From JBFWVJ01 sp050246795 (GTDB taxonomy: Bacteria > Patescibacteriota > Gracilibacteria > JAUYGZ01): 64,000 nt of DNA. The stretch spans positions 186,001 through 250,000 of the forward strand of contig JBFWVJ010000001.1 in the NCBI GenBank assembly GCA_050246795.1, read 5' to 3'. The position numbers and the translations under genes were made by a program. Below, one piece after another: positions 7,097 through 14,868 of the stretch. Numbering within the stretch: the first letter of the stretch is position 1; each line of letters opens with the position of its first letter. The notes under the pieces were generated by a model. It was given only the letters and a program-made list of their open reading frames with translations. It ran no database searches and was not told the origin of the DNA.

Positions 7097-7990
7097 ATGC
7101 TCGTCACTACGGCTCAGGATTTTCGGGTTCAGCAGTTTCCTTTGTTGGAAGATCGCCCTGTTACCGCTGAGCGGTTTTTACTCATTCGTCCGGATCGGTT
7201 TGATGTGAGAGGCTGTGATGACAATGCCTTTGCTGATTTGGGTTCCGGGAAGGATCAGGAGTTGTTAACGCAACAACATACGCAGGTCGTGGATCTTCTT
7301 CAACGACTGGGGAAGCAGGTGCAGGTGTTTCCGGGGATGAACGCTCATGATACTTTTTGTAATAATGTGTTTGGGACTGATCGGAATCGGCGGCTGATCG
7401 TTGGGAATATGTTTAATCCTGTGCGCAAGGCGGAGGCCGATCGACCGGATGTGATTCGATGGTTTCTTGATCGGGGGTATGAGGTGGTGAAGGTGAGTGA
7501 TTTTGCCGATGAGGCGGCGGAGTTGACGGGGGTGTTGGTGATCGATCATTTGCGGAATATTGGGTTTTGTGGGTTGTCGAATCGATGCACTTTGAAAGGA
7601 GCTGAAGTCTTGCAGCAGGTGTTCGGTCTTTCAGCGGTGTATGTATTCCCCATCACTATTTATCACACTAATGTGGGGCTTTCGATCTTGGCGGGGAGAG
7701 TGTGTGTGATCTGTCCCGAGATGTTTGTGAATCCTGAAGATGCTCAGGCGATCCTGGATTTTTATCCTCAGCATATTGTTCTTTCAAAACAGCAGATGGA
7801 TGAGTTTGCTGGGAATGTGTTGGCGGTGTCAGGGGAGGATGTGGTGGTTTCCAGTCGGGGATTTCAGGCTTGGACGGGTGAACAGAAGAAGCGTTTGAGT
7901 GAGTTTGGGTTTTTGTTGCATCAGGTGGAGTTGTCGGAGTTGGAGAAGAGTGGGGGGAGTATGCGGTGTTTGTTGGCGGAGGTGTTTTAG
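7097..7990 (+). CDS. CtlX-like arginine deiminase-related hydrolase
   Basis: This 297-aa protein belongs to the guanidino-group modifying superfamily (arginine deiminase, DDAH, citrulline hydrolase CtlX). Visible marks are MNAHDTFCNNVF (residues 81-92, with Asp85), the YHTNVGL catalytic-His segment (His190), and a C-terminal GGSMRCLLAEVF with the candidate nucleophile Cys291. CtlX-type proteins have the same GGS-x-RC-x2-AE ending. I chose the ATG at 7097 because upstream in-frame sequence is GTTCGG-repeat-derived and not conserved. The substrate (arginine, citrulline or a methylated guanidine) is uncertain. It may supply nitrogen or ammonia, but no arginine operon lies nearby. Confidence 0.85.
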   Translation: MLVTTAQDFRVQQFPLLEDRPVTAERFLLIRPDRFDVRGCDDNAFADLGSGKDQELLTQQHTQVVDLLQRLGKQVQVFPGMNAHDTFCNNVFGTDRNRRLIVGNMFNPVRKAEADRPDVIRWFLDRGYEVVKVSDFADEAAELTGVLVIDHLRNIGFCGLSNRCTLKGAEVLQQVFGLSAVYVFPITIYHTNVGLSILAGRVCVICPEMFVNPEDAQAILDFYPQHIVLSKQQMDEFAGNVLAVSGEDVVVSSRGFQAWTGEQKKRLSEFGFLLHQVELSELEKSGGSMRCLLAEVF

Positions 7991-8021
7991 GATTGGTTGG
8001 ATGTTGTATCGCTGCGCTAGG

Positions 8022-8176
8022 CTTTTTCTTTTTGATGGCAAAAAGAAACAAAAACCATTGGGGCCTCGTCCGAAGTGATGTCCTTTGGACATATTCGGTC
8101 GGGCAAAGAGCGTCTTGGAGCTTCGCTGCTACGATAAGGACTCAGACGCTGTTTTTCCCCCAAACCCCAATGGGGT
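8022..8176. repeat. Highly structured palindromic intergenic element
   Basis: Nested inverted repeats fill the gap before mutY. They are CTTTTTG/CAAAAAG (8028-8034/8039-8045), CCATTGGGG/CCCCAATGG (8055-8063/8165-8173), a CCGAA...GTCC/GGAC...TTCGG hairpin near 8080-8097, and AGCGTCT/AGACGCT (8109-8115/8143-8149). An in-frame extension of mutY reads through it but shows no MutY homology. It looks like a dispersed palindromic element, or less likely a structured RNA. Confidence 0.6.
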
Positions 8177-8243
8177 GCTGTTTATTTATTCACCTTGCTC
8201 ACCCTCCGAAAACCACTTATTTTTGGGTCGATTTAGATTTTTT

Positions 8244-9410
8244 ATGAAGAAGAAAGAACATTTCATTGATGAGGTGGATTGGAAATTCTTTCTTGGCGCT
8301 TTGCAGAAGTGGTATCAGCCGAAACATAGAAAACTTCCTTGGAAGGACATCGATAATGCTTATCTCGTGTGGGTGAGTGAAGTGTTTCTTCAACAAACCC
8401 AGGCGGATCGAGTGGTGGAATTTTTTCTTCGATTTACATCTCGGTTTCCGACGGTGGAGGATTTGGCGAAGGCGAGTTTTGAGGAGGCGTTGCCGTATTT
8501 TAAGGGGCTGGGGTTTTATGGACGATTAAGAAGAATGCTGGAGACGGCGAGGGCGGTGGTCGAGATGCAACGTAAAACGAAAAACTCAAAACGTAAAAAG
8601 AATGCGGAATTCCCGACGGGAATTTCTGAGTTGGAAAAGTTGCCTGGGATTGGGCCTTATACGGCGAGGGCGGTGGCTTCGTTTGCGTACAAGCAGAGGG
8701 TGTTGGCTCCGGATACGAATGTTACGCGCATCTTGATGCGCTATTTTGGGAAAGGTGCGGTTAGTGGGGATAGAGGGGATAGTGGGAAGTGGATTATGAA
8801 AAATCTCGATTGGTTTGATGAGCATTATCCAAACGATTTCAATTTGAACCAGGTGTTGATGGATTTTGGGTCGAAGGTGTGTGGGGCGGCGAGGCCGAAG
8901 TGTGGGGAGTGTCCACTGGCGAAAGCGTGCGCTTTCGCAAAAAATCCAAAGTCTCAAGTCCAAAACTCAAAAAGAAGCCATAGGTCTTTAAGGGGTTATA
9001 AAAAAGTGGTGGTGGGGATTTTGATTCAGGGCAAGAAAATCCTTGTCTCACGCCGAAAGGCAGATCAGACCTATCCTGGCTTGCTTGAGTTTCCTGGAGG
9101 GAAGGTGGAGGTGGGGGAGGACGAGAGGAGGGGCCTGCAGAGGGAATTTCGTGAAGAGCTTGGTATCGAAATATCAGTTCGTCCACCTTTTGAAAAAATT
9201 GTTCAGCATGAGAAGAAGCAAGTGCTTTCGTTTCATCGGTGCAGGATTTTGACGGGGGAGATTGGGAATAAGGAGGGAGATGAAGATTTAAGAGGAATGG
9301 AAGGGCAGGAGGTGATGTGGTTGGATCAGGAAGAAATGGCAAAAAGAGTGAAGGAGTTTTTGCCGGCGAATAAGAAGATCATTGAGCAGTTGAAAAAGAG
9401 CAGATTGTAA
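8244..9410 (+). CDS. mutY: A/G-specific adenine glycosylase MutY fused to a Nudix hydrolase domain
   Basis: The enzyme removes adenine mispaired with 8-oxoguanine. It has Glu46 in SEVFLQQTQ, a helix-hairpin-helix LPGIGPYTARAVASFA (133-148), the catalytic Asp157 (APDTNVTRIL), and a 4Fe-4S loop Cys213-x6-Cys220-x2-Cys223-x5-Cys229. The C-terminal domain carries a complete Nudix box, G286-x5-E-x7-REFREELGI. In most MutY proteins this domain has lost the catalytic box, so this protein may also hydrolyse 8-oxo-dGTP. Two repeat-derived inserts sit at linkers: 8569-8600 before the hairpin and 8940-8975 between the Fe-S and Nudix domains. The start at 8244 fits the family. Upstream sequence is a palindromic element. 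Confidence 0.93.
   Translation: MKKKEHFIDEVDWKFFLGALQKWYQPKHRKLPWKDIDNAYLVWVSEVFLQQTQADRVVEFFLRFTSRFPTVEDLAKASFEEALPYFKGLGFYGRLRRMLETARAVVEMQRKTKNSKRKKNAEFPTGISELEKLPGIGPYTARAVASFAYKQRVLAPDTNVTRILMRYFGKGAVSGDRGDSGKWIMKNLDWFDEHYPNDFNLNQVLMDFGSKVCGAARPKCGECPLAKACAFAKNPKSQVQNSKRSHRSLRGYKKVVVGILIQGKKILVSRRKADQTYPGLLEFPGGKVEVGEDERRGLQREFREELGIEISVRPPFEKIVQHEKKQVLSFHRCRILTGEIGNKEGDEDLRGMEGQEVMWLDQEEMAKRVKEFLPANKKIIEQLKKSRL
8569..8600 (+). repeat. AACGTAAAACG repeat inserted in frame in mutY
   Basis: CGTAAAACGAAAAACTCAAAACGTAAAAAG-like units add about a dozen Lys/Asn/Arg residues (QRKTKNSKRKKN) ahead of the helix-hairpin-helix. The reading frame is kept. Confidence 0.8.
8940..8975 (+). repeat. AAAATCCAAA/CAAAACTCAAAA repeat inserted in frame in mutY
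   Basis: A second low-complexity insert (residues about 233-246, NPKSQVQNSKRS) joins the Fe-S loop to the Nudix domain. Its units resemble the AAATTCAAAATTC family. Confidence 0.65.
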
Positions 9411-9423
9411 GATCGGTCAGTGA

Positions 9424-9429
9424 TACAAT
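9424..9429 (+). promoter_or_regulatory. Extended -10 promoter of the C39-like peptidase gene
   Basis: TGATACAAT (TG-n-TACAAT) lies with its -10 hexamer at 9424-9429. A start near 9436 puts the ATG at 9439 only about 3 nt into the mRNA, so the transcript is essentially leaderless. Confidence 0.5.
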
Positions 9430-9438
9430 GAAACTACT

Positions 9439-10200
9439 ATGAAAAAACTTCTTGTTTCATTGATCGCAGTTTCCTTGGTAGCGAGTGGTGGATATTTCAC
9501 CTACCGCTATCAAAAGTACAAAAAGGAGCCCGTGCCGGTAGCGGTTGACTATCGTGGCTTGGCTCGGAATGAAATGCCGGAGGTTTCAGCGAATGGTTCG
9601 GTTGAAGAAATGAAGCCCGTCGAACAGCCTTTGCCGATTGAGCTGAATTTGGACATGCCGTTTTATACGCAAGCTCCGTTTGCCAACTGGGACTATCCCT
9701 GGCAGGAGGCTTGTGAGGAGGCGAGCATTCTCTTAGTCGCCAACAAGTATTTCAATCACAACTGGACGGCGGCTCAGTTCAACGATCAGATTTTGAAAAT
9801 GGTCGATTGGCAGAACAGAGTTTTTGGAGATTATTGGCACACGACCATGGAGCAAACGGCGAGAATGTTGGATGAAATTTTAGGCTTAAAAACCGTGGTG
9901 CACAAAGATCCGAGTTTGGAGGATATCAAACGCATTTTGGCGAAGGGGCATTTCATTATTATTCCTCTGGATGGGAAGGCTTTGAAGAATCCTTACTTTA
10001 AGAATGGCGGGCCGGTGTATCATGTGGTGCCGGTGAAGGGGTATACCAAAGAGAATGGGATTATTACGCATGATGTGGGGACGCGGAGAGGAGAGGACTA
10101 TGTATATTCGTGGGAGATTATTGATGAGGCGTTTCATGATTATGCGGAGCCGATGAGTCGGGGGGAGAGGGTGTTGTTGGAGGTCTTGCCGCCGATGTGA
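9439..10200 (+). CDS. Secreted C39-like cysteine peptidase
   Basis: This 253-aa protein starts with a signal or anchor segment (residues 3-20). A linker and a papain-fold C39_2-type domain follow. Key residues are Cys92 in YPWQEACEEAS (nucleophile, helix start), Gln78 in FYTQAPF (oxyanion), His195 in YHVVPVKGY and Asp212 in ITHDVGT. The order Q, C, H, D/N matches the family. Members cleave peptides or act on cell-wall cross-links outside the membrane. The exact substrate is not predictable. It lies after mutY, with its own promoter. Confidence 0.8.
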   Translation: MKKLLVSLIAVSLVASGGYFTYRYQKYKKEPVPVAVDYRGLARNEMPEVSANGSVEEMKPVEQPLPIELNLDMPFYTQAPFANWDYPWQEACEEASILLVANKYFNHNWTAAQFNDQILKMVDWQNRVFGDYWHTTMEQTARMLDEILGLKTVVHKDPSLEDIKRILAKGHFIIIPLDGKALKNPYFKNGGPVYHVVPVKGYTKENGIITHDVGTRRGEDYVYSWEIIDEAFHDYAEPMSRGERVLLEVLPPM

Positions 10201-10243
10201 TTACCTCTCTCATAAGAGAGTTATTTTTCCCATTCCCATCCCT

Positions 10244-10364
10244 TTTGTCATTTCGACCGGAGTGGAGGGTGAGTGGGGTGGGACGTAGTGGAGAAATCTG
10301 GAGTCTGTACAGCCGAGAGATTTCTCCACTACGCCTGAGTACAGGCTTCGGTCGAAATGACAAA
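10244..10364. repeat. Palindromic element, copy 1 (TTTCGACC ends)
   Basis: Perfect 16-bp terminal inverted repeats (TTTGTCATTTCGACCG 10244-10259 / 10349-10364) enclose a second perfect 16-bp inverted repeat (CGTAGTGGAGAAATCT 10284-10299 / 10318-10333). It has no coding capacity. Copies 2 and 3 are at 16868-17002 and 17312-17426. Confidence 0.9.
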
Positions 10365-10370
10365 GAAAAC

Positions 10371-11645
10371 ATGATCCCAAACCCAACCCTTTCCGTCCTC
10401 AATAGAAAAATCGCGTTTTCAACGATTGTTCAGTATGTTGGGAAGATCGTGCAGATGGGGTTGGCGATGGTGACGATCAAGTTGATTTCGAATTTTCTCA
10501 GCGAAGAAGGATATGGGACGTATGCGGCGATTACGGAGTATGCGCTGTTTTTTTCTGTCGCGGCGAACCTGGGAATCTTCGCGAATGTGGTGCGGAAGAT
10601 GGCGGACGCTCCGAAGGATGGGAAGGTCTTTTTGAACGCGCTGGTGCTTCGGCTTGTGACGGCTGGGCTTTTCTTCTTGAGCGGGGTTTTGTTTCTTCTT
10701 TTTCAAGGTAGTGATTCGGTGTTTGTTTTTGGAAGTGTGCTGTTTTTTGGGACCTTGTTTTTTGATTATATTACCAGTGTTTGTGATGGTGCGCTGCAGG
10801 CGAATTATCGGATGGGGAGGGCGACCTTGGCGCTGGTGCTTGGGAAAATGGTGTCGACGGGGATGATCTATTTTTTGATCACGCAGTATTCGGCGACGGA
10901 TATTCCGTTTTTGTTGGCAGCTTCTGTGTCAGGGTCGATCTTTACCGCGTTCTTGAGTGTATTCTTCGTGGTGCGAACGATTGACTGGCAATGGAGTATT
11001 GATCGGACATTCATGTGGGAAATTTTGAAGGTCAGTATTCCGTTTGGGATTATCAACATTTTGAATAATCTCTACTTCCGATTTTTGCCGGATTATTTTG
11101 CTCACCGGATTTTATCAGGAGCGCAGTTCGCGACCTTTAATATTTCGTTTCGCATCGCGCAGGTATTCAGTTTGTTCTCCACTTTTTTGATGTTCTCGGT
11201 GTTGCCTGGACTTCGGGAATACATCGATGGTCAGCACTGGGGGAAGGTGAAGGTTTTGTATCAACGAGTGGGGTGGTTGCTTTTGGTGACTGGAGTGTTA
11301 CTGGTGGCAATTGGTTCGTGGTTTGGGCCGTTCATGATCGAACTCTTGACTCACAAAAAATACTTCCTGCCGGAGTTTTGGTTTGTGCTGCCGATGATGC
11401 TGTTGTTAGCCGCGATTTCTTACGGGTATGATTTTATTTTGATCACCTTGTTCGCGCTCGATAAGGATCTGTGGATTTTGAAGCGGGAGTGTTTGGCGTT
11501 GAGCATGGCGCTGCTGGTATTTCTCAGTTCGTTATTGGTCGACGGTGTTCAGCTCAAACTCCTGCTCATTTTGCTTGGAGCGATTGTGGGGGAGGGGGTA
11601 ATGGTGTGGTGGGGGGTGAGGAAGGTGAGGAGGATTCTGAAGTGA
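10371..11645 (+). CDS. Oligosaccharide flippase / polysaccharide biosynthesis membrane protein
   Basis: This 424-aa integral membrane protein has about 12 hydrophobic segments. Its N-terminus (NRKIAFSTIVQYVGKIVQMGLAMVTIKLISNFLSEEGYGTYAAI) is typical of Wzx/MurJ-superfamily polysaccharide flippases. These move lipid-linked oligosaccharide units across the inner membrane. I chose the ATG at 10371 because sequence upstream of it in frame is the palindromic element at 10244-10364. The polysaccharide genes at 49-59 kb could supply its substrate, but it is unlinked to them. Confidence 0.85.
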   Translation: MIPNPTLSVLNRKIAFSTIVQYVGKIVQMGLAMVTIKLISNFLSEEGYGTYAAITEYALFFSVAANLGIFANVVRKMADAPKDGKVFLNALVLRLVTAGLFFLSGVLFLLFQGSDSVFVFGSVLFFGTLFFDYITSVCDGALQANYRMGRATLALVLGKMVSTGMIYFLITQYSATDIPFLLAASVSGSIFTAFLSVFFVVRTIDWQWSIDRTFMWEILKVSIPFGIINILNNLYFRFLPDYFAHRILSGAQFATFNISFRIAQVFSLFSTFLMFSVLPGLREYIDGQHWGKVKVLYQRVGWLLLVTGVLLVAIGSWFGPFMIELLTHKKYFLPEFWFVLPMMLLLAAISYGYDFILITLFALDKDLWILKRECLALSMALLVFLSSLLVDGVQLKLLLILLGAIVGEGVMVWWGVRKVRRILK

Positions 11646-11651
11646 TGACTT

Positions 11652-11753
11652 CTATGTGTGTCTCTTGCTTGCGATCTCATAAGCTTTGGATCGATGTTGG
11701 ATAACGCTGATGACCACTTTTTCCTTATAGAGGATTTCAAAGGCTATTTCCAT
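11652..11753 (-). pseudogene. Truncated ParE/RelE-like toxin remnant
   Basis: A 33-codon ORF begins 13 bases after the antitoxin stop and encodes MEIAFEILYKEKVVISVIQH, then a basic end. It resembles the last two beta strands and tail of a ParE/RelE toxin, normally about 90-100 aa. The N-terminal two thirds is missing, which suggests an internal deletion that left the toxin end joined to the antitoxin. The match is from motif memory only. It could also be a chance ORF. Confidence 0.4.
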
Positions 11754-11766
11754 GCTTGTTTATGGG

Positions 11767-11964
11767 TCAGATGTTTTTTCCTTTTGTTGCGCGTTGGGTA
11801 GCTAGTTCGTCAAAATATTGGTCTTCGTGATTTTCAAGAGCTTCTTCTAAAAGCTGTAAAGCTTTGGTGGCCATGGGAACTTTTTCGTTCTTGGAAATTT
11901 TGAAAAGAGAGATCTCAACATTTGTGGGAAGCGATAAATTTAAGCCTCGTTTTGAAGTGGGCAT
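11767..11964 (-). CDS. Putative ribbon-helix-helix antitoxin
   Basis: This 65-aa protein has a GLNLSLPTNVEISLFKISK stretch. It fits the beta-strand and first helix of a ribbon-helix-helix DNA-binding antitoxin, followed by an ATKALQLLEEALE helix and an acidic, then basic, toxin-binding tail. Antitoxins of this type repress their own promoter. A perfect AGTGT-A-ACACT palindrome overlaps the -10 box at 11987-11992. The ATG at 11964 is preferred over a GTG two codons earlier. The partner toxin appears truncated, so this may be an orphan. Confidence 0.6.
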   Translation of the reverse strand: MPTSKRGLNLSLPTNVEISLFKISKNEKVPMATKALQLLEEALENHEDQYFDELATQRATKGKNI

Positions 11965-11985
11965 ATCCACATTTAGGTGTGCTTT

Positions 11986-12016
11986 TAGTGTAACACTTTT
12001 TATTTTTTGGCATCAA
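11986..12016 (-). promoter_or_regulatory. Antitoxin promoter with overlapping operator
   Basis: On the minus strand TTGATG (12011-12016) and TACACT (11987-11992) have an 18-bp spacer. The 11-bp palindrome AGTGTAACACT at 11987-11997 covers the -10 box, a likely autoregulatory site. Confidence 0.5.
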
Positions 12017-12057
12017 GGAGGTACTCAGTTCATCTTTCATTGTGATCTCTTATCCCG

Positions 12058-13101
12058 TTATTCCCTCCAAAGGAGAAACCCGATGAAGCAGAGGTAGTAC
12101 AAGATGAAAACGATCCCTTCTGTTTTTGAGAGGACGTGTTGTTCGCGGCGGATGATGAATCGCCACCAGCTGTCTTCATGGTTTTTCACGGCCAAGAAAA
12201 GGAAGAGCAGGGTGACCGCTCCAAAGTAAAAGCCAAGGTCGGCATTGAGGGTGGTGTTGAACTGGATCGGGCGGACTATCGCTGAGATTCCCAGGATGAA
12301 GAGGATATTGAGCAGATTGGAGCCGACGATATTGCCGATGGCGAGGTCGAAGTTTCCTTTTTTGGTAGCGACGATGGAGGTGATGAGTTCGGGCGTGGTC
12401 GTGCCGAGCGCTACGATAGTGAGTCCTACGAAGTGTTCACTGAGCCCGATAAAGTTCGCGACGGTGAGAGATCCCTGCACGACCATTTGGGCCCCGATGG
12501 GGAGGGTTAAGCATCCGATCAAGATATAGCTGAGGCATTTGGTCACGCTCATACTGCGAAGTTTTTGTTCGTCTTCTGATATTTTTTCTTCACCAATCTG
12601 GGCAATGACTTCCTTGGCTTTGTTGAAGACAAAGGTGTAGTAAATAGAAAAAATGAACAGGGCTATGAGGATCATCCCGTCTCGCCGGCCGATGATCGCC
12701 TCGGTGTAGCCGTTGAAGTACTGATCATTTCCCAGAAGGAAAAGGATGATGGTGATCGCGAAGAGGAGGGGGATTTCTCGAAATACTGTTTCTTTCGTCA
12801 CCGAAAGAGGGTAGAGGACAGAGCAAATTCCCAGCACCAAAAGGATGGTGGTCATGTTGCTGCCGATGATGTTTCCCACGGCGAGGTCAGAGGCTCCTTC
12901 GAGATTCGCGAGGAGGTTGATGAAGAGCTCTGGAAGAGAAGTCCCCAGGGCGACGATGGTGAGACCGATGAGGATATCCGAAGCGTTCAGTTTCTTCGCC
13001 ATGGCTGAGGCGCCTTCCACTAAAAACTCTGCTCCTTTGAAGAGGGTGAAAAATCCAAAGGGGAAGAAAAAGAGCGTTAGGAGGATCGATACAAAATCCA
13101 T
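12058..13101 (-). CDS. Na+/Ca2+ exchanger, YrbG/CaxA family
   Basis: This 347-aa membrane antiporter has ten or so hydrophobic segments in two inverted halves. Each half carries the alpha-repeat signature: GLTIVALGTSLPELFINL with GNIIGSN in the first, and GLTIVALGTTTPELITS with GNIVGSNLLNIL in the second. The conserved Glu and Asn residues form the cation site. Members export Ca2+ using Na+ or H+ entry. An acidic cytoplasmic loop (EEKISEDEQKLRS) divides the halves. The gene is divergent from aroE. The coupling ion is not known from sequence. Confidence 0.92.
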   Translation of the reverse strand: MDFVSILLTLFFFPFGFFTLFKGAEFLVEGASAMAKKLNASDILIGLTIVALGTSLPELFINLLANLEGASDLAVGNIIGSNMTTILLVLGICSVLYPLSVTKETVFREIPLLFAITIILFLLGNDQYFNGYTEAIIGRRDGMILIALFIFSIYYTFVFNKAKEVIAQIGEEKISEDEQKLRSMSVTKCLSYILIGCLTLPIGAQMVVQGSLTVANFIGLSEHFVGLTIVALGTTTPELITSIVATKKGNFDLAIGNIVGSNLLNILFILGISAIVRPIQFNTTLNADLGFYFGAVTLLFLFLAVKNHEDSWWRFIIRREQHVLSKTEGIVFILYYLCFIGFLLWRE

Positions 13102-13245
13102 GTTTCATAAAAACATTTTCAGTATACTCAAAATACGTTTCTGGGCTTCGATTTTATGCGGTGATAGAGTAGAATTAGTGATTAGTTATAAAAAGGAAAA
13201 AGTGAAAGGTAAAAAGTAAAAACAAGAGATCCGTTATTATTGTTT

Positions 13246-14037
13246 ATGAAAGTTTTTGCTATCTTAGGGCATCCGGTGGCTCACTCGCTCTCGCCAAAGC
13301 TGCACAATGCGGTGTTTCAAGCTATGGGTTTGAAAGATCATGTCTATCAATTTTACGACTGCTCTCCTGAGAAACTGAAAGATGCGATTCAGGAAATGCG
13401 GCAGGGGAAATGGGAAGGGTTTTCAGTGACGATTCCTTACAAGCAGGAGGTGATGAAATATGTTGATGTTGTCCTAGATATTGGTGAAAGTGTAGGGGCT
13501 GTCAATACGGTGTGGCCCGAGGATAACTACCGCGATGTGGTGGCAACGAATACCGATTACGCAGGATTTCTTGCCGCTTTGAATGAATCTCATTCTCAAA
13601 ATGATCCTCCTTTGACATCAGCGCTTGTATTGGGATCTGGAGGAGCGGCTCAGGCGGTTATGGCGGCACTGAAAGACTTAGAATGTAAGGTCACTATTGC
13701 TTCACGAAGTGACAAAGATGGGACGGTCTCGTATGATTCCTTGAACCCTGATGACAATTTCGAATTAATCGTTAATACCACTCCGGTTGGGATGGGGGAC
13801 GGGAGGTTGTTGCTGGAAGATGATCGGTGGTATCGATCGGATCGAGTGTATTTTGATATTGTGTATAGTCCGAGAATTACGCCCTTTTTGAAGAAGTCTC
13901 AGGATGCTGGGGCGAAGATTATTACGGGGGATCGGATGTTTTTATGGCAGGCGGTAGAGCAGGCGAAGATTTTTACGGGGAGAGAGGAGGTGCCGGTGGG
14001 GGTGATGGAGCAGGTGTTAGCTTCGTTAGCTTTTTAG
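13246..14037 (+). CDS. aroE: Shikimate dehydrogenase
   Basis: The enzyme reduces 3-dehydroshikimate to shikimate with NADPH. Shikimate-binding SLSPKLHN (14-21), catalytic Lys66 (IPYKQEV), Asn87 (AVNTV) and Asp104 (NTDYAGF) are present. The dinucleotide loop GSGGAAQA (130-137) and the closing ITGDRMFLWQAVEQ are also seen. The length (263 aa) is normal. I chose the ATG at 13246. An in-frame TTG two codons earlier adds nothing. The preceding gap holds AAAAGGAAAAAGTGAAAG-type low-complexity repeats. Together with aroC it shows at least a partial shikimate pathway. Confidence 0.95.
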   Translation: MKVFAILGHPVAHSLSPKLHNAVFQAMGLKDHVYQFYDCSPEKLKDAIQEMRQGKWEGFSVTIPYKQEVMKYVDVVLDIGESVGAVNTVWPEDNYRDVVATNTDYAGFLAALNESHSQNDPPLTSALVLGSGGAAQAVMAALKDLECKVTIASRSDKDGTVSYDSLNPDDNFELIVNTTPVGMGDGRLLLEDDRWYRSDRVYFDIVYSPRITPFLKKSQDAGAKIITGDRMFLWQAVEQAKIFTGREEVPVGVMEQVLASLAF

Positions 14038-14103
14038 CTTTCTAGGAAATTCATTTATGTGAAGATTTGATGAAGGATGTGATCAAAAAATGATGAGGTT
14101 GCG

Positions 14104-14131
14104 TTGACAAGGAAGTGAAGAAAGTTAGGAT
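14104..14131 (+). promoter_or_regulatory. Promoter of the pilus/secretion operon
   Basis: TTGACA (14104-14109) and TAGGAT (14126-14131) have a 16-bp spacer. The predicted start near 14138 gives a leader of about 20 nt before the first pilin-like gene at 14159. Confidence 0.6.
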
Positions 14132-14158
14132 GAAAAAAATTTTTATGGCCTCATTTCT

Positions 14159-14695
14159 ATGAGAAGCTTTTTGCGTGGCATGACGACCCTGGAGGTGATG
14201 GTGATGATGGTGGCCACGAGTTTGGTGATCTTTGCTTCGTACGGCGCCAAGCTGGCGGTGTTTCAGAGCTATCATGACATCGTGAATCGGGAACGGGCGT
14301 TGCTTTTTGCGGCTGAGACTTTGGAGCAGTTTGAGGCGATGAAGAGGACGCGGATGCAGCAGAATTACATCGAGAGCTGGGAGCTGTTCTTAGGAGGAAA
14401 GACTTCCGGGAATTATCAACTGGTGGCTTCGGACAATCTTTCGGATCTGAATCTTGTTCCCGTTTCGGATGATTTTCTTCCTGCGGATGAAGACCCGATG
14501 ATGGTTCGGTTGTATGACAATGAAGATGATCTGGATGGTTTTTACACTCGGTTGGAACGGAAGATTACGGTTGAGGAGTTGGAAGAGGAGGTAAAAAAGG
14601 TATCGGTGTTGGTGTCTTGGGGAGAAGGATTTGGGGAGCAGGTGCGGTTGCAGGCGGTGTTTGGGGATCAGGTGGGGGCGGGGTTTGCGCTTTAG
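14159..14695 (+). CDS. Type IV pilin-like / pseudopilin protein 1
   Basis: This 178-aa protein has a class III signal. A short basic leader ends in Gly7, then MTTLE with Glu at +5 of the mature chain, then a hydrophobic helix (VMVMMVATSLVIFASYG). Prepilin peptidase would cut after Gly7 and methylate Met8. The body is acidic with no known fold (FLGGKTSGNYQLVASDN). The small hydrophobic-helix-plus-globule layout fits a minor pseudopilin (GspI/PilV type). It is first in an operon with PilN/O/C-like genes. Confidence 0.8.
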   Translation: MRSFLRGMTTLEVMVMMVATSLVIFASYGAKLAVFQSYHDIVNRERALLFAAETLEQFEAMKRTRMQQNYIESWELFLGGKTSGNYQLVASDNLSDLNLVPVSDDFLPADEDPMMVRLYDNEDDLDGFYTRLERKITVEELEEEVKKVSVLVSWGEGFGEQVRLQAVFGDQVGAGFAL

Positions 14696-14696
14696 G

Positions 14697-14868
14697 CGAG
14701 TGTCACCCCTAGCCCCCCGTTCGGCAGGCTCAGGGCATGCTTACAAGGGGAAGTCTTTCTTTCGTCAGACCTAATAATTACAAATGATCTCCGATCCTAA
14801 AAAAATTTTTCTCTGGAGTGGCTGTATTTCTCCCCTTGTAAGGGGTTGGGGGTCGGTGAGGGAGAGAA
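14697..14868. repeat. CCCCTTGTAAGGGG-type palindromic element overlapping a gene start
   Basis: A perfect 11-bp inverted repeat (TTACAAGGGGA 14741-14751 / TCCCCTTGTAA 14831-14841) is flanked by C-rich and G-rich outer arms. The left arm carries TTCGGCAGGCTCAGGGCATG (14720-14739), a motif seen in variant form near 49924 and 55451. The start region of the next pseudopilin lies inside the element. Confidence 0.75.

Noticed and set aside
8085..8243. N-terminal extension of MutY
   Set aside because: It reads through a palindromic element. MutY homology starts at the ATG at 8244.
10197..10370. N-terminal extension of the flippase
   Set aside because: It is translated from palindromic element copy 1 and has no membrane or family similarity.
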